Part shown: in pieces, positions 28,760-37,850 of the stretch | How the letters are laid out: each line of letters starts with the position of its first letter | Position numbering within the stretch: position 1 is the first letter of the stretch | Origin: NORP240 sp038134485 | Lineage (GTDB): Bacteria > Pseudomonadota > Gammaproteobacteria > Pseudomonadales > Pseudohongiellaceae | DNA: 64,000 nucleotides | Assembly (NCBI GenBank): GCA_038134485.1 | Contig: JAYPVG010000016.1 | Span: 1 to 64,000 of the forward strand | Reading direction: 5' to 3' | Program-made: the position numbers and the translations under genes | The notes under the pieces: generated by a model | Databases searched by the model: none | Told to the model about the DNA's origin: nothing | The model's input: only the letters and a program-made list of their open reading frames with translations

Positions 28760-29620
28760 TCAGCCTACTTCGATCAGCAGCGTCATCCACAGTACCGCGA
28801 TCGGCGTAGCTGCGGTGAGACTGTCAATCCGATCGAGTATGCCTCCGTGACCGGGCAGGATATTGCCGCTATCTTTAAGTTGGCGATTACGTTTCAGCAT
28901 GCTCTCGAATAGATCGCCTGCGACACTACTGACAGAGATCAAGACCGCTCCGATAATCACCAGCATCACCCGCAGCATATCAAGTTCGACCATTCTTCCG
29001 TTTGCGAGTACCACTGCGACAGCGATGAAGGAAACGCTGGACAAAATACCTCCCCAAAATCCAGCCCAGGATTTGCCCGGGCTGAGCATCGGCGCCAACC
29101 GGCTTTGGCCCCAGGTACGACCGATAAAATAGGCGCCAATATCGGCAATACTCACTGTGGCTACCAACATCAGAAAAAGCACCCCTGTACTATCGATATA
29201 CTTAAGCTGAACTATTCCGCACCAGGTCGGAATAAGCACAAAAACACCCATCAATGCGATATATGTCTGCTTATTCCATGAATGCGAATTAGCGGGATAA
29301 CCGATCATCAAATTCAATGCCATCATCCAGAATATGCAGGAAGGAAACATCATCGTGACCACTCGGGACGTATCAAGAGACTCGGCAGTCGGAGTGACGC
29401 TTAGAAATATTGAGGCTCCTGCCAGCATTATCGCAATGCCTAGCAAGTACATGATTCGAACCCAATAAGCCCGCGCACCGATAAACCGAGTCCATTCAAG
29501 CGCGCCCACCAATGTGAGGATTGCTGTTAGCACGGCAAAGACGAAGGGAGAGGAAAATACGGACAGCAGTATCAGGCAGGCAAGCAGGATTATAGCGGTC
29601 AGCACTCGTTGCATTAGCAT
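28760..29620 (-). CDS. cdsA: Phosphatidate cytidylyltransferase
   Basis: Makes CDP-diacylglycerol, the precursor of all membrane phospholipids. The 286-residue inner-membrane protein has about eight membrane spans and the C-terminal CDS signature SMLKRNRQLKDSG then LPGHGGILDRIDS. The ATG at 29620 has a full GGAGG seven bases upstream, deciding the start. Gene order uppS-cdsA-dxr is conserved. Confidence 0.97.
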   Translation of the reverse strand: MLMQRVLTAIILLACLILLSVFSSPFVFAVLTAILTLVGALEWTRFIGARAYWVRIMYLLGIAIMLAGASIFLSVTPTAESLDTSRVVTMMFPSCIFWMMALNLMIGYPANSHSWNKQTYIALMGVFVLIPTWCGIVQLKYIDSTGVLFLMLVATVSIADIGAYFIGRTWGQSRLAPMLSPGKSWAGFWGGILSSVSFIAVAVVLANGRMVELDMLRVMLVIIGAVLISVSSVAGDLFESMLKRNRQLKDSGNILPGHGGILDRIDSLTAATPIAVLWMTLLIEVG

Positions 29621-29633
29621 AACCTTTCCTCCG

Positions 29634-30365
29634 TCAATCCGAACCAGGTTGCTTGCCAAAACGACGCTGCCTGCTGGCAAAGCTATCTAGCGCCAGCTGA
29701 AATTGCCTGTCATCAAAATCCGGCCAGTAACAGTCAGTAAAATACAGCTCGGTGTAAGCAGTCTGCCAGAGCAGGAAATTACTTATTCTTTGTTCTCCCC
29801 CCGTACGAATACAGAGGTCGGGTTCGGGCAATTCGGCCATGCAGACACGTTGTCGCATCGTTTCCAGATCAACCTGCTCTGCCCGTAACTGTCCGGATTC
29901 TATTTCAGCGGCGATTTTCGCAGCCGCCTGAGCGATATCCCACCTGCCACCGTAATCGGCAGCAACAGTCACGGTTAGCCCATTATTACCACGAGTGCTC
30001 TCTTCCACTTGCTTCATTTTCTGCAGGATCTTGGGAGGCAGACTGTCCCGACGACCGATAAACTGGATACGAACCTGTCTGGAAAAAAACTGCTCCAGCT
30101 CCTTTCTATTCAGTACCGTCAGAAACAGCGACATGAGGCCACGAACTTCCTTTTTTGGCCGCATCCAGTTTTCGCTGCTGAAAGCAAATAAAGTGAGAAA
30201 TTTGATGTTTCGGTCTATGCAGCTGTCGACCAGATTTCTCGCCGCCTCAGCACCCGCACGATGCCCCGCAACTCCTGACAGTCCATTGTCTCTGGCCCAC
30301 CGATTATTGCCATCCATAATCACGGAAACATGTTTAGGCAAGCAAGAATCAGGGCCAGACGTCAT
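29634..30365 (-). CDS. uppS: Undecaprenyl diphosphate synthase
   Basis: Extends farnesyl diphosphate with eight isopentenyl units to make the C55 carrier lipid for cell wall and O-antigen. The 243-residue product has HVSVIMDGNNRWA with the catalytic Asp near residue 17, FSSENWMRP, and the C-terminal RTGGEQRISNFLLWQ motif. The ATG at 30365 is preferred over a TTG at 30392. The cdsA ATG follows 13 bases after its stop. Confidence 0.97.
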   Translation of the reverse strand: MTSGPDSCLPKHVSVIMDGNNRWARDNGLSGVAGHRAGAEAARNLVDSCIDRNIKFLTLFAFSSENWMRPKKEVRGLMSLFLTVLNRKELEQFFSRQVRIQFIGRRDSLPPKILQKMKQVEESTRGNNGLTVTVAADYGGRWDIAQAAAKIAAEIESGQLRAEQVDLETMRQRVCMAELPEPDLCIRTGGEQRISNFLLWQTAYTELYFTDCYWPDFDDRQFQLALDSFASRQRRFGKQPGSD

Positions 30366-30445
30366 AATCGCATAAACCTTTTGCCCTTCCAAAACTGACC
30401 GAATAGATCGATTTACCTTCTGCTTTCAATTACAAAAACAATTCA

Positions 30446-31003
30446 TCAGACTGATAATAAATCCTGCTCTTTGCTGGAAAGGCTCGTCTCAACGATAGTG
30501 ACGAATTTATCTGTTATTTTCTGAATCTGCTCTTCAGCTCTGCGCAATTCATCTTCGCTGATTTCCTTCTCTTTCTCCAGATCCTTCAGATCGGAATTGG
30601 CATCGCGTCGAATATTACGAATCGCTACCTTTGCACTCTCGGCTTCATTTCTAGCCTGCTTGGTGAATTCGCGCCGTGTTTCCTCGGTAAGCGGTGGCAT
30701 GGGAACACGAATCGATTCGCCATTGTTAGATGGATTCAATCCGAGATCCGATCTCATGATAGCTTTCTCAATTTCACCTATCATCGATTTTTCCCACGGA
30801 TTGACCAGCAGGGAGCGACCTTCTTCAACATTGACATTGGCGAGCTGATTCAATGGGGTATCAGTGCCATAGTAGGAAACCATGACAGTGTCCAAAATGC
30901 TCGGATGCGCTCTACCAGTTCGAATCTTGTTGAATGCGGTTTCCAGCGAGGCTACGCTTTTTTGCATACGCTCTTCCGCGTCTGCTGTAATTTCATCTAT
31001 CAT
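30446..31003 (-). CDS. frr: Ribosome recycling factor
   Basis: Splits the post-termination ribosome together with EF-G. The 185-residue product matches the family in full length and shows the IRTGRAHPSILD and YYGTDTPLNQLANV segments and a charged C-terminal helical domain. GGAG lies eight bases before the ATG. It is between pyrH and uppS as in E. coli. Confidence 0.98.
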   Translation of the reverse strand: MIDEITADAEERMQKSVASLETAFNKIRTGRAHPSILDTVMVSYYGTDTPLNQLANVNVEEGRSLLVNPWEKSMIGEIEKAIMRSDLGLNPSNNGESIRVPMPPLTEETRREFTKQARNEAESAKVAIRNIRRDANSDLKDLEKEKEISEDELRRAEEQIQKITDKFVTIVETSLSSKEQDLLSV

Positions 31004-31050
31004 CGCTGCTTCTCCATGGTTTCTTTCTTTATTGATTGTGGCTGCTATCC

Positions 31051-31770
31051 TTAACCTATTGTTGTTCCCTCTCCACCACCCATGACATTTTGCAGTAGGG
31101 CACCTGCGGTATTCATATTGAATACTCGAATCGGGACTTTGTGGTCACGACTCAGACAAATGGCAGTTAAATCCATAACGCCGAGTTTTTTATCTATGAC
31201 TTCGTCGTGAGTTAGATATTCGAATTTTTTAGCATCAAGATCGACATTCGGATCTGCCGAATAGACACCATCTACTTTGGTAGCCTTGAGGATAAGTTCT
31301 GCTTCGATCTCTATTCCTCTGAGACACGCGGCGGTATCGGTTGTAAAAAACGGATTACCTGTTCCGGCGGAAAAAATTACCACATCCCCAGCCCGCAGGT
31401 GCCTTATAGCGGTACGGCGGTCATAATGCTCCACCACGCCGCTCATTTGAATGGCTGACATCACCCTGGTTGCTATGCCAGCACGCTCCAGAGCATCGCG
31501 CATTGCCAGGCCGTTCATCACTGTAGCCAGCATGCCCATGTGATCTCCCGTTACACGTTCCATACCGGCCTCATGCAACGCCGCACCTCTAAACAGGTTT
31601 CCGCCGCCTATCACCATCCCCACTTCAATTCCGAAACCGACAAGCTGTCCGACTTCCACAGCTATTCGATCAAGAACCTTGGGATCGATACCGAATTCCA
31701 CATCACCAATTAGCGCCTCACCACTTAGCTTCAATAATATGCGCTTGTATTTCTTGTCTGAAATGGACAT
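31051..31770 (-). CDS. pyrH: UMP kinase
   Basis: Phosphorylates UMP to UDP for RNA and UDP-sugar synthesis. The 239-residue product starts with YKRILLKLSGEALIG, has the VIGGGNLFRG phosphate-binding loop and the GTGNPFFTTDTAA region typical of bacterial hexameric UMP kinases. GAGAAG precedes the ATG. It lies between tsf and frr in the conserved rpsB-tsf-pyrH-frr order. Confidence 0.98.
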   Translation of the reverse strand: MSISDKKYKRILLKLSGEALIGDVEFGIDPKVLDRIAVEVGQLVGFGIEVGMVIGGGNLFRGAALHEAGMERVTGDHMGMLATVMNGLAMRDALERAGIATRVMSAIQMSGVVEHYDRRTAIRHLRAGDVVIFSAGTGNPFFTTDTAACLRGIEIEAELILKATKVDGVYSADPNVDLDAKKFEYLTHDEVIDKKLGVMDLTAICLSRDHKVPIRVFNMNTAGALLQNVMGGGEGTTIG

Positions 31771-31826
31771 GGCTTTGGCTTCTCTTCAGAGGGCAATCGT
31801 CTCTATTCTATCCCAATGGTAAATCT

Positions 31827-32702
31827 TCAACCTTTCAATTGGGCTGCAACTTCAGCCGCAAAATCTTCTTCCTTCTTCTCAATTCCTTCACCGACTTCAT
31901 AACGAATAAAAGAAACTACGTCTGCGCCGGCCTCCTTGAGCAACGTGCTTATCTTTGTATCTGGATCTTTGACGAAAGGTTGTTCAAGAAGGCTTACTTC
32001 TGCGACAAATTTTCGCAACCTGCCCTCTATCATCTTGGCTATTATTTCTTCGGGCTTACCGCTCTCTCTTGCTTGCGCCGAATAGATTTCCGATTCTTTT
32101 GCCAAGACTTCCTCTGGCACATCTTCGGCCCTAGCCACCATTGGATTTAGCGCCGCAATATGCATCGCAATATCCCGTGCCAGCGATTCATCACCGCCCT
32201 GAAGGGATATCAATACCGCTATCCTGTTGTTGCTATGAACATAGCTGTCGACTATTCCCTCGTTGGCATCATCAAAGGCAAGGCGAGCCACTCGACGCAG
32301 CGTAATATTTTCCCCTATCTTTTGAACAAGAGCCTGACGCTGATCTTCCAGACCGTCCTCGAGTAGTTGCGCCACATCTGATTCCCGATTCGCAAACGCC
32401 TGATTCAAAACCTCGCGAGCGAAATCCTGAAAATTGTCATCCTTGGCAACAAAATCGGTTTCGCTATTCACCTCAACCACGACGCCATAGTTTCCGTCCT
32501 CGGCAATCTTAGTCATGACTATCCCCTCGGCAGCTATTCGCGTCGCTTTCTTTGCTGCTTTGAGTCCACTTGCTTTACGCAGATCATCAATTGCCTTGTC
32601 CATATCGCCATCGGCTTCCTGCAATGCCTTTTTGCATTCCATCATGCCCAATCCGGTGCGTTCCCGGAGTTCTTTGACCATACTTGCTGATATCGTAGTC
32701 AT
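31827..32702 (-). CDS. tsf: Elongation factor Ts
   Basis: Guanine nucleotide exchange factor for EF-Tu. The 291-residue product starts MTTISASMVKELRERTGLG and has MMECKKALQEADGD plus the TDFVAKDDNF motif that contacts EF-Tu. The ATG at 32702 has AGAGG eight bases upstream; an open frame to 32753 lacks family similarity. A strong terminator-like hairpin separates it from rpsB and may lower read-through. Confidence 0.98.
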   Translation of the reverse strand: MTTISASMVKELRERTGLGMMECKKALQEADGDMDKAIDDLRKASGLKAAKKATRIAAEGIVMTKIAEDGNYGVVVEVNSETDFVAKDDNFQDFAREVLNQAFANRESDVAQLLEDGLEDQRQALVQKIGENITLRRVARLAFDDANEGIVDSYVHSNNRIAVLISLQGGDESLARDIAMHIAALNPMVARAEDVPEEVLAKESEIYSAQARESGKPEEIIAKMIEGRLRKFVAEVSLLEQPFVKDPDTKISTLLKEAGADVVSFIRYEVGEGIEKKEEDFAAEVAAQLKG

Positions 32703-32767
32703 AGCATTTACCTCTTCGCTGTGCCCTCCGCCGCTGAACCAACGGGAGCTCATTAATTTGTGTACTG

Positions 32768-32790
32768 AAAAAAGGGGGCATGAAGCCCCC
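32768..32790 (-). terminator. Intrinsic terminator between rpsB and tsf
   Basis: On the minus strand, GGGGGC/GCCCCC arms (32790-32785 with 32779-32774) enclose a five-base loop and run straight into TTTTTT (32773-32768). This is a near-ideal rho-independent terminator, likely an attenuator after rpsB, because tsf lacks a clear promoter of its own. A 12-base palindrome (CAGGAATTCCTG, 32795-32806) lies just before it. Confidence 0.85.
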
Positions 32791-32848
32791 GATACAGGAA
32801 TTCCTGCGCAGAATCTGGCGGGCGCAAGAATTCAGCTCTTTGCGCTTG

Positions 32849-34003
32849 TTACTCGTTCTCTGGGCCAGCGACCTTTTTCTTGGCTGGCGCCTTCTTCGTG
32901 GCTGGTGCCTTCTTCGTGGCAGCAGCTTTTTTAGCCGGAGCTTTCTTTTTGGCAGGTGCCTTTTTCTTGGCTGGCGCTTTCTTTTCAGCCGGAGCGACCT
33001 TGGCTTCATCTTCGGATTGCTGCTCTGCCATATCGGCGGCTTGCTCTTCTGATACTTGCTCGGCAGCGATTTCGATTGCGGCTTCCGTAACCGGTTCCGC
33101 TCCTTCTGAACCAGCTTCCGCCTCAGCCAACGCTGAATCATCGGACGTACCCGAGTTTTCTAAAACGGCTTCAGACACCTCTTCTGGCGACTCTACCTTA
33201 GCTTCCTCGATAATTTTTTCAGGCTCCACCGGCTTTACCTTTGGCGCAGCCTTAGTCTTAACGATCGGTGCAGGTTCATCGTCTTCGACTTCCACAAACT
33301 CTCCCTGTCCGACGGCACCGGCAGCTTTGCGACCTTCCAGGCAGGAGTCAGCGACGGCCGCAACGTATAGCTGGATGGCCCTAATGGCGTCATCATTGCC
33401 AGGAATTACAAAATCAACACCGTCCGGATCACTGTTTGTATCCACGATTCCTATAACTGGAATTTTGAGACTATTTGCCTCTCTCACGGCAATCCGCTCA
33501 TGATCTACGTCGATAACAAAAAGGGCATCGGGAAGGCCACCCATGTCTTTGATGCCGCCGATGCTGCGCTCCAGCTTTTCCTTGACTCGACGCCGCATCA
33601 GCGCCTCTTTTTTAGTCAGCCGATCGAATGTGCCATCCACTTCCTGCGACTCGAGGTCCTTCAGTCGCTTGATCGAGCCGCGAATTGTTTTGTAATTTGT
33701 GAGCATGCCTCCCAACCAACGATGATTGACGTAAGGCATCCCGGCGCGCTCGGCTTCCTGTCGCACGAATTTGCCTGCCGCGCGTTTGGTGCCAACGAAC
33801 AAGACCTTCTTGTTCTTGGCAGCCATATCCCGGATTTCCTCTAGCGCCTCGTTAAAAGCCGGAAGTGTGTGTTCCAAGTTTATGATATGAATTTTATTGC
33901 GAGCCCCAAAGATGTACTGCTCCATTTTGGGGTTCCAATAACGGCTTTGATGCCCAAAGTGCACACCGGCCTTCAGCATCTCTTTCATAGATACAGCGGT
34001 CAT
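32849..34003 (-). CDS. rpsB: Ribosomal protein S2 with long acidic/basic C-terminal extension
   Basis: Small-subunit protein S2. Residues 1 to about 235 align with ordinary S2 (E. coli 241): MTAVSMKEMLKAGVHFGHQ, RYWNPKMEQYIFG, NHRWLGGMLTN and IPVIGIVDTNSDPDGVD. The frame then continues to residue 384. Residues about 236-339 are acidic and rich in Glu and Ala; residues 340-379 are basic and made of AKK, APAKK and APATKK units, like bacterial histone H1-like tails. The ATG at 34003 has AGGAAAG upstream; the longer frame to 34096 is leader. The tail is in frame with no stop and is followed by a clean terminator, so it is probably real. Confidence 0.96.
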   Translation of the reverse strand: MTAVSMKEMLKAGVHFGHQSRYWNPKMEQYIFGARNKIHIINLEHTLPAFNEALEEIRDMAAKNKKVLFVGTKRAAGKFVRQEAERAGMPYVNHRWLGGMLTNYKTIRGSIKRLKDLESQEVDGTFDRLTKKEALMRRRVKEKLERSIGGIKDMGGLPDALFVIDVDHERIAVREANSLKIPVIGIVDTNSDPDGVDFVIPGNDDAIRAIQLYVAAVADSCLEGRKAAGAVGQGEFVEVEDDEPAPIVKTKAAPKVKPVEPEKIIEEAKVESPEEVSEAVLENSGTSDDSALAEAEAGSEGAEPVTEAAIEIAAEQVSEEQAADMAEQQSEDEAKVAPAEKKAPAKKKAPAKKKAPAKKAAATKKAPATKKAPAKKKVAGPENE

Positions 34004-34173
34004 AGTCTTTCCTGTAGTTCGGGTTAGGCCTCCATACACCCCATGACTAAACCCCTGGAGGACAGCTGAATGGTCTCCGACGGGCACCCAAAGCACATGT
34101 GCCGGTGTATGTGCGACGTTAAATTGCGGCTAAATTACCGCTTTTTGCTGCAACGGGGGACATACCGCCGAAG
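34004..34173 (-). promoter_or_regulatory. rpsB 5' leader, candidate S2-responsive leader
   Basis: About 170 bases lie between the predicted rpsB transcript start and its ATG, close to the long structured leader known from E. coli rpsB, through which S2 represses its own synthesis. Segments such as GGGGTTTAGTCATGGGGTG on the minus strand and CACATACACC/GGTGTATG-type complementarity suggest folding. I infer autoregulation from the family, not from a modelled fold. Confidence 0.45.
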
Positions 34174-34181
34174 CGCCGCGC

Positions 34182-34210
34182 TTTATACCATAACAGCTAT
34201 GAAAATTGAA
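34182..34210 (-). promoter_or_regulatory. Candidate rpsB promoter with GC-rich discriminator
   Basis: Minus strand: weak -35 TTCAAT (34210-34205), 17-base spacer, then TATAAA (34187-34182) preceded by TGG, an extended -10. The bases after it, GCGCGGCGC, form a GC-rich discriminator of the kind found at stringently controlled ribosomal promoters. The region continues to the divergent map gene at 34337, where a possible -10 TACAAT lies at 34291-34296 on the plus strand without a convincing -35. Confidence 0.6.
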
Positions 34211-34336
34211 GTATTTGCCCACCTTACAGAATCTTGGTGAGACGAACATTAGTCCGTCCCTGACTCCTGTTATTCGCCATGCCGCTGCATTACAATAGGC
34301 GTCTTGCCGGGATCTGGAGCAAACCGGGTTTCTCCA

Positions 34337-35116
34337 ATGGGAATATCACTCAAGAACGCTGATGAAATCGCCAAAATGCGCGTAGCCGGCAGGCTGGCCG
34401 CTGAGGTACTGGAGATGATTACTCCGTATGTCAAACCGGGCATATCGACCGGGGAACTCGATCGGATTTGTCACGACTATATTGTTAACGTCCAGCAGGC
34501 GATACCGGCCCCTCTGAACTACAATGGATTTCCGAAATCAATCTGCACCTCTGTCAATCACGTTATCTGTCATGGCATTCCCAGCGATGAAAAAACCCTG
34601 AAAGACGGAGACATCATCAATATCGATATCACTGTGATCAAGGATGGTTTCCATGGTGATACCAGTAAAATGTTTAGCGTGGGCAGAACTGCCGAACATG
34701 CGGAACGACTGATAAGAGTCACACAAGAGTGCCTTTATCTGGGTATAAACGCGGTCAAGCCCGGCGTCACCCTTGGTGATATCGGTCACGTGATTCAGAC
34801 TCACGCGGAATCAAATCATTACTCGATCGTCAGAGAATATTGTGGCCACGGAATTGGTCGGGTGTTTCATGAGGATCCGCAGGTTCTGCACTATGGTCGC
34901 CCGCGCACGGGATCAGTGATTGTCGAAGGTATGACCTTTACTATTGAGCCGATGTTGAATGCCGGGACTCGACATACCAAGTTATCCAAAAAGGATGGCT
35001 GGACCGTAACAACCAAAGACCGGCGCCTGTCCGCGCAGTGGGAGCACACGCTTGCTGTAACTCGCGACGGATGCGAGGTGCTTACTCTGCGCTCAGATGA
35101 GGTAATTCCGAATTAA
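34337..35116 (+). CDS. map: Methionine aminopeptidase type I
   Basis: Removes the starting methionine from new proteins. The 259-residue product starts MGISLKNADEIAKMRVAGRLAAEVLEMI and has the five metal ligands at family positions: Asp97 and Asp108 in the NIDITVIKDGFHGDTS segment, the His in YCGHGIGRVFHE, the Glu in FTIEPM and the Glu in WEHTLAV. An in-frame TTG at 34304 would add 11 residues, but the ATG matches E. coli exactly. It diverges from rpsB, as in E. coli and Pseudomonas. Confidence 0.97.
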   Translation: MGISLKNADEIAKMRVAGRLAAEVLEMITPYVKPGISTGELDRICHDYIVNVQQAIPAPLNYNGFPKSICTSVNHVICHGIPSDEKTLKDGDIINIDITVIKDGFHGDTSKMFSVGRTAEHAERLIRVTQECLYLGINAVKPGVTLGDIGHVIQTHAESNHYSIVREYCGHGIGRVFHEDPQVLHYGRPRTGSVIVEGMTFTIEPMLNAGTRHTKLSKKDGWTVTTKDRRLSAQWEHTLAVTRDGCEVLTLRSDEVIPN

Positions 35117-35144
35117 CAGCCAGTCTGTCGATAATCGAAAGAGA

Positions 35145-37847
35145 TTGCCGCAAGCCGATCCTGCCGACAATCCTCCGATTCAGTTGTTGAATCCGACGGA
35201 TCTGCTTGCACGATTGAATTCTGGCGAAAATATTATCGCGGTTTTAAAATTCGCCATCGAACAAGCCACTGCCGAACTTGATCGGCGGTATCGCAATGAC
35301 GAAGACATCGGATTACTGGTCACTAGCCGGGCACGCTTGATCGACCAGGTTCTGCAACTTGCATGGCAGCAATTTCCGTGGCCCGATGAGGAGAAAATTT
35401 CCCTGGTCGCCGTTGGGGGCTATGGGCGAGGTGAATTACATCCGCACTCCGACATTGACCTGCTTATCCTTACCCGCAGCGCCCGTATCAGCAAATACAA
35501 GGCTCATATTAGAAATTTTCTGACACTGCTCTGGGACATAAATCTCGAAATCGGCCAAAGCGTCCGCTCGCTCAAGCAATGTAAGCAGGAAGCCAAGGCA
35601 GACATCACAGTCGCAACTGCGCTGATGGAATCTCGAACGCTGGCTGGCCCCGCAAGTCTGCGGGACGAGATGGAAAAGCTTACTTCCAGCAAGCGAATCT
35701 GGCCAATCAAGCAATTTCTGCGCGCCAAGTGGGATGAACAAATCGCCAGACACGAAAAATACTATGATATCGATTACGCGCTGGAACCCAATGTAAAGAC
35801 CTCTCCTGGAGGGCTTCGGGACATTCAGACAATCGCCTGGGTAGCCAAGCGTCAGTTCGGCGCCAGAAATTTCCATGATCTGGCAGATCTTGGCTTCCTA
35901 AACAAATCCGAAGAAATAATCTTCAATGAAGGCCAGCGATTCCTCTGGAAAATTCGCTACGGACTGCACCTGATTTCGGGGCGTCGCGAGGACCGTCTGC
36001 TATTCGACAAGCAGAGAGAACTTGCGGTCCTGCTGGGATATCAGGACGACAAAACTAGTCTGGCAGTTGAAAAACTTATGCAGAAGTACTACCAGGTGGT
36101 CGCAGGCCTTCGGGAAGTAAACGATGTACTCTTGCAGCATCTCGATGAAGCAATATTGCGGGCCGGAGAAAAAGAAAAGATCGTCGCGTTGAGCAAACGC
36201 TTTCAGATTAGAAATGACTACATCGAGGTTACCAGTCCAGCAGTATTCCGGCGCACCCCCTTTGCCCTACTCGAAGTTTTTGTGCTCATGGCGCAAAATT
36301 CTGACATTAAGGGGATGAGGGCATCGACGATAAGGCTCATTCGAGAAAATCGCCACCTTGTGGACGAAAATTTTCGCAACGATATAAGAAACACTTCGTT
36401 GTTCATGGAATTACTCCGATCGACCCATTTGCTAACCCTGCAAATAAGGCGCATGGCCCGCTACGGTATACTTGACAGATACCTGCCTGAATTCGGCCAG
36501 ATCACCGGTAAAATGCAACACGATCTGTTCCATATTTACACCGTAGACGCACATACACTGCAGGTAGTGGAAAACATGCGGCGCTTTCTGCTGCCCACCG
36601 CAGAGGAGAATTTTCCGGTCGCGGCCCATATCGCGCGCAATCTGCCGAAAATTGAATTACTCTACATCGCCGGTCTCTACCACGATATCGCAAAAGGGCG
36701 TGGAGGAGACCATTCGGTCCTGGGAATGAATGACGCCGAAAGCTTCTGCAGTAGACATCAATTGAGTGCTTGGGACAGTAAATTGGTGTCCTGGCTCGTT
36801 CAAAAACATCTTCTGATGTCGATGACGGCCCAACGAAAAGACATCAGTGATCCAGATGTGATTCAGGAGTTCGCTATCGAGGTTGGTGACAAACTTCACC
36901 TCGACTACCTTTACGCATTAACCGTGGCAGATATTTGCGCCACGAATCCCAATCTTTGGAACGCCTGGCGAGCCTCCTTGTTGCGACAGCTTTATCTCAG
37001 TACCAAACGCGCCCTCAGGCTCGGACTTGAAAACCCTGTTGATCGCGATGAGCGAATTCGCGACAAGCAGCAGTCTGCTCTACAGAAGCTTATCGATCGA
37101 GGCCTCAATGAGGCTCAAATCATGCAAATTTGGGCGAATACGGCAGATGAGTACTTCATCCGAGAATCCGTAACAAACATAGTTTGGCATTCAGAGAGCA
37201 TCCATCAGCACTTGGAACCAGGACCTCTGGTCGCCATCAAAGACACCGAGGAAAATAATATCGAGGGGGGCACACAAATATTTATATACATGCCCAACAG
37301 TCAATTCCTGTTTGCCAACAGTACTGCGGCGTTTGAAAAGCTAAATCTCAACATCCAGAATGCCAGAATATTCACTTCTTCTAATGATTTTTGTATGGAT
37401 ACGTTCACAGTACTTGAAAACAACGGAAAACCCGTTGGCGAGCGCCCGGATCGGGTGGCGCAGGTCAAGCAGGTATTGCTCGACCATATTCGGGATAGCG
37501 ATTCTTACTCGCCGCCAACGAATCGAAAGCCCACCAGAAAGCTGAAACACTTCAGTCAGCACGTGGAAGCTGAATTGATCAATAATCCCGATAAGCCCTA
37601 TTCGACGCTAGAGGTAAATTGTCCAGACCATCCAGGTATCCTTGCATCGATAGGTAAAATATTTGCGGAAAATCACATTAATCTCAGAGACGCGAGAATT
37701 ACAACTCTTGGGGAGCGGGTGGAGGACCTGTTTTACATAACCGACAAAGAGAATTCCGCGATAACTGACATTAATCAGATCGAAAAATTGGTAACCAAAA
37801 TAAAGCAGCGTCTTGAAGAGCGTATTTCCGAAAGGGTCAGTCATTGA
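35145..37847 (+). CDS. glnD: Bifunctional uridylyltransferase/uridylyl-removing enzyme GlnD
   Basis: Senses glutamine and adds or removes UMP on PII proteins, setting the nitrogen response. The 900-residue product has the nucleotidyltransferase motif GGYGRGELHPHSDIDLL (about 90-106), the HD hydrolase domain with HDIAKGRGGDH (about 513-523), and two C-terminal ACT domains (about 705-785 and 820-895). No ATG occurs before the catalytic domain, so TTG at 35145 is the probable start, with AAAGAGA just before it. It follows map by 28 bases, the E. coli and Pseudomonas order. Confidence 0.97.
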   Translation: MPQADPADNPPIQLLNPTDLLARLNSGENIIAVLKFAIEQATAELDRRYRNDEDIGLLVTSRARLIDQVLQLAWQQFPWPDEEKISLVAVGGYGRGELHPHSDIDLLILTRSARISKYKAHIRNFLTLLWDINLEIGQSVRSLKQCKQEAKADITVATALMESRTLAGPASLRDEMEKLTSSKRIWPIKQFLRAKWDEQIARHEKYYDIDYALEPNVKTSPGGLRDIQTIAWVAKRQFGARNFHDLADLGFLNKSEEIIFNEGQRFLWKIRYGLHLISGRREDRLLFDKQRELAVLLGYQDDKTSLAVEKLMQKYYQVVAGLREVNDVLLQHLDEAILRAGEKEKIVALSKRFQIRNDYIEVTSPAVFRRTPFALLEVFVLMAQNSDIKGMRASTIRLIRENRHLVDENFRNDIRNTSLFMELLRSTHLLTLQIRRMARYGILDRYLPEFGQITGKMQHDLFHIYTVDAHTLQVVENMRRFLLPTAEENFPVAAHIARNLPKIELLYIAGLYHDIAKGRGGDHSVLGMNDAESFCSRHQLSAWDSKLVSWLVQKHLLMSMTAQRKDISDPDVIQEFAIEVGDKLHLDYLYALTVADICATNPNLWNAWRASLLRQLYLSTKRALRLGLENPVDRDERIRDKQQSALQKLIDRGLNEAQIMQIWANTADEYFIRESVTNIVWHSESIHQHLEPGPLVAIKDTEENNIEGGTQIFIYMPNSQFLFANSTAAFEKLNLNIQNARIFTSSNDFCMDTFTVLENNGKPVGERPDRVAQVKQVLLDHIRDSDSYSPPTNRKPTRKLKHFSQHVEAELINNPDKPYSTLEVNCPDHPGILASIGKIFAENHINLRDARITTLGERVEDLFYITDKENSAITDINQIEKLVTKIKQRLEERISERVSH

Positions 37848-37850
37848 ATC

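Noticed and set aside
32880..33503. Plus-strand 207-residue frame opposite rpsB
   Set aside because: Antisense shadow of the low-complexity S2 tail.
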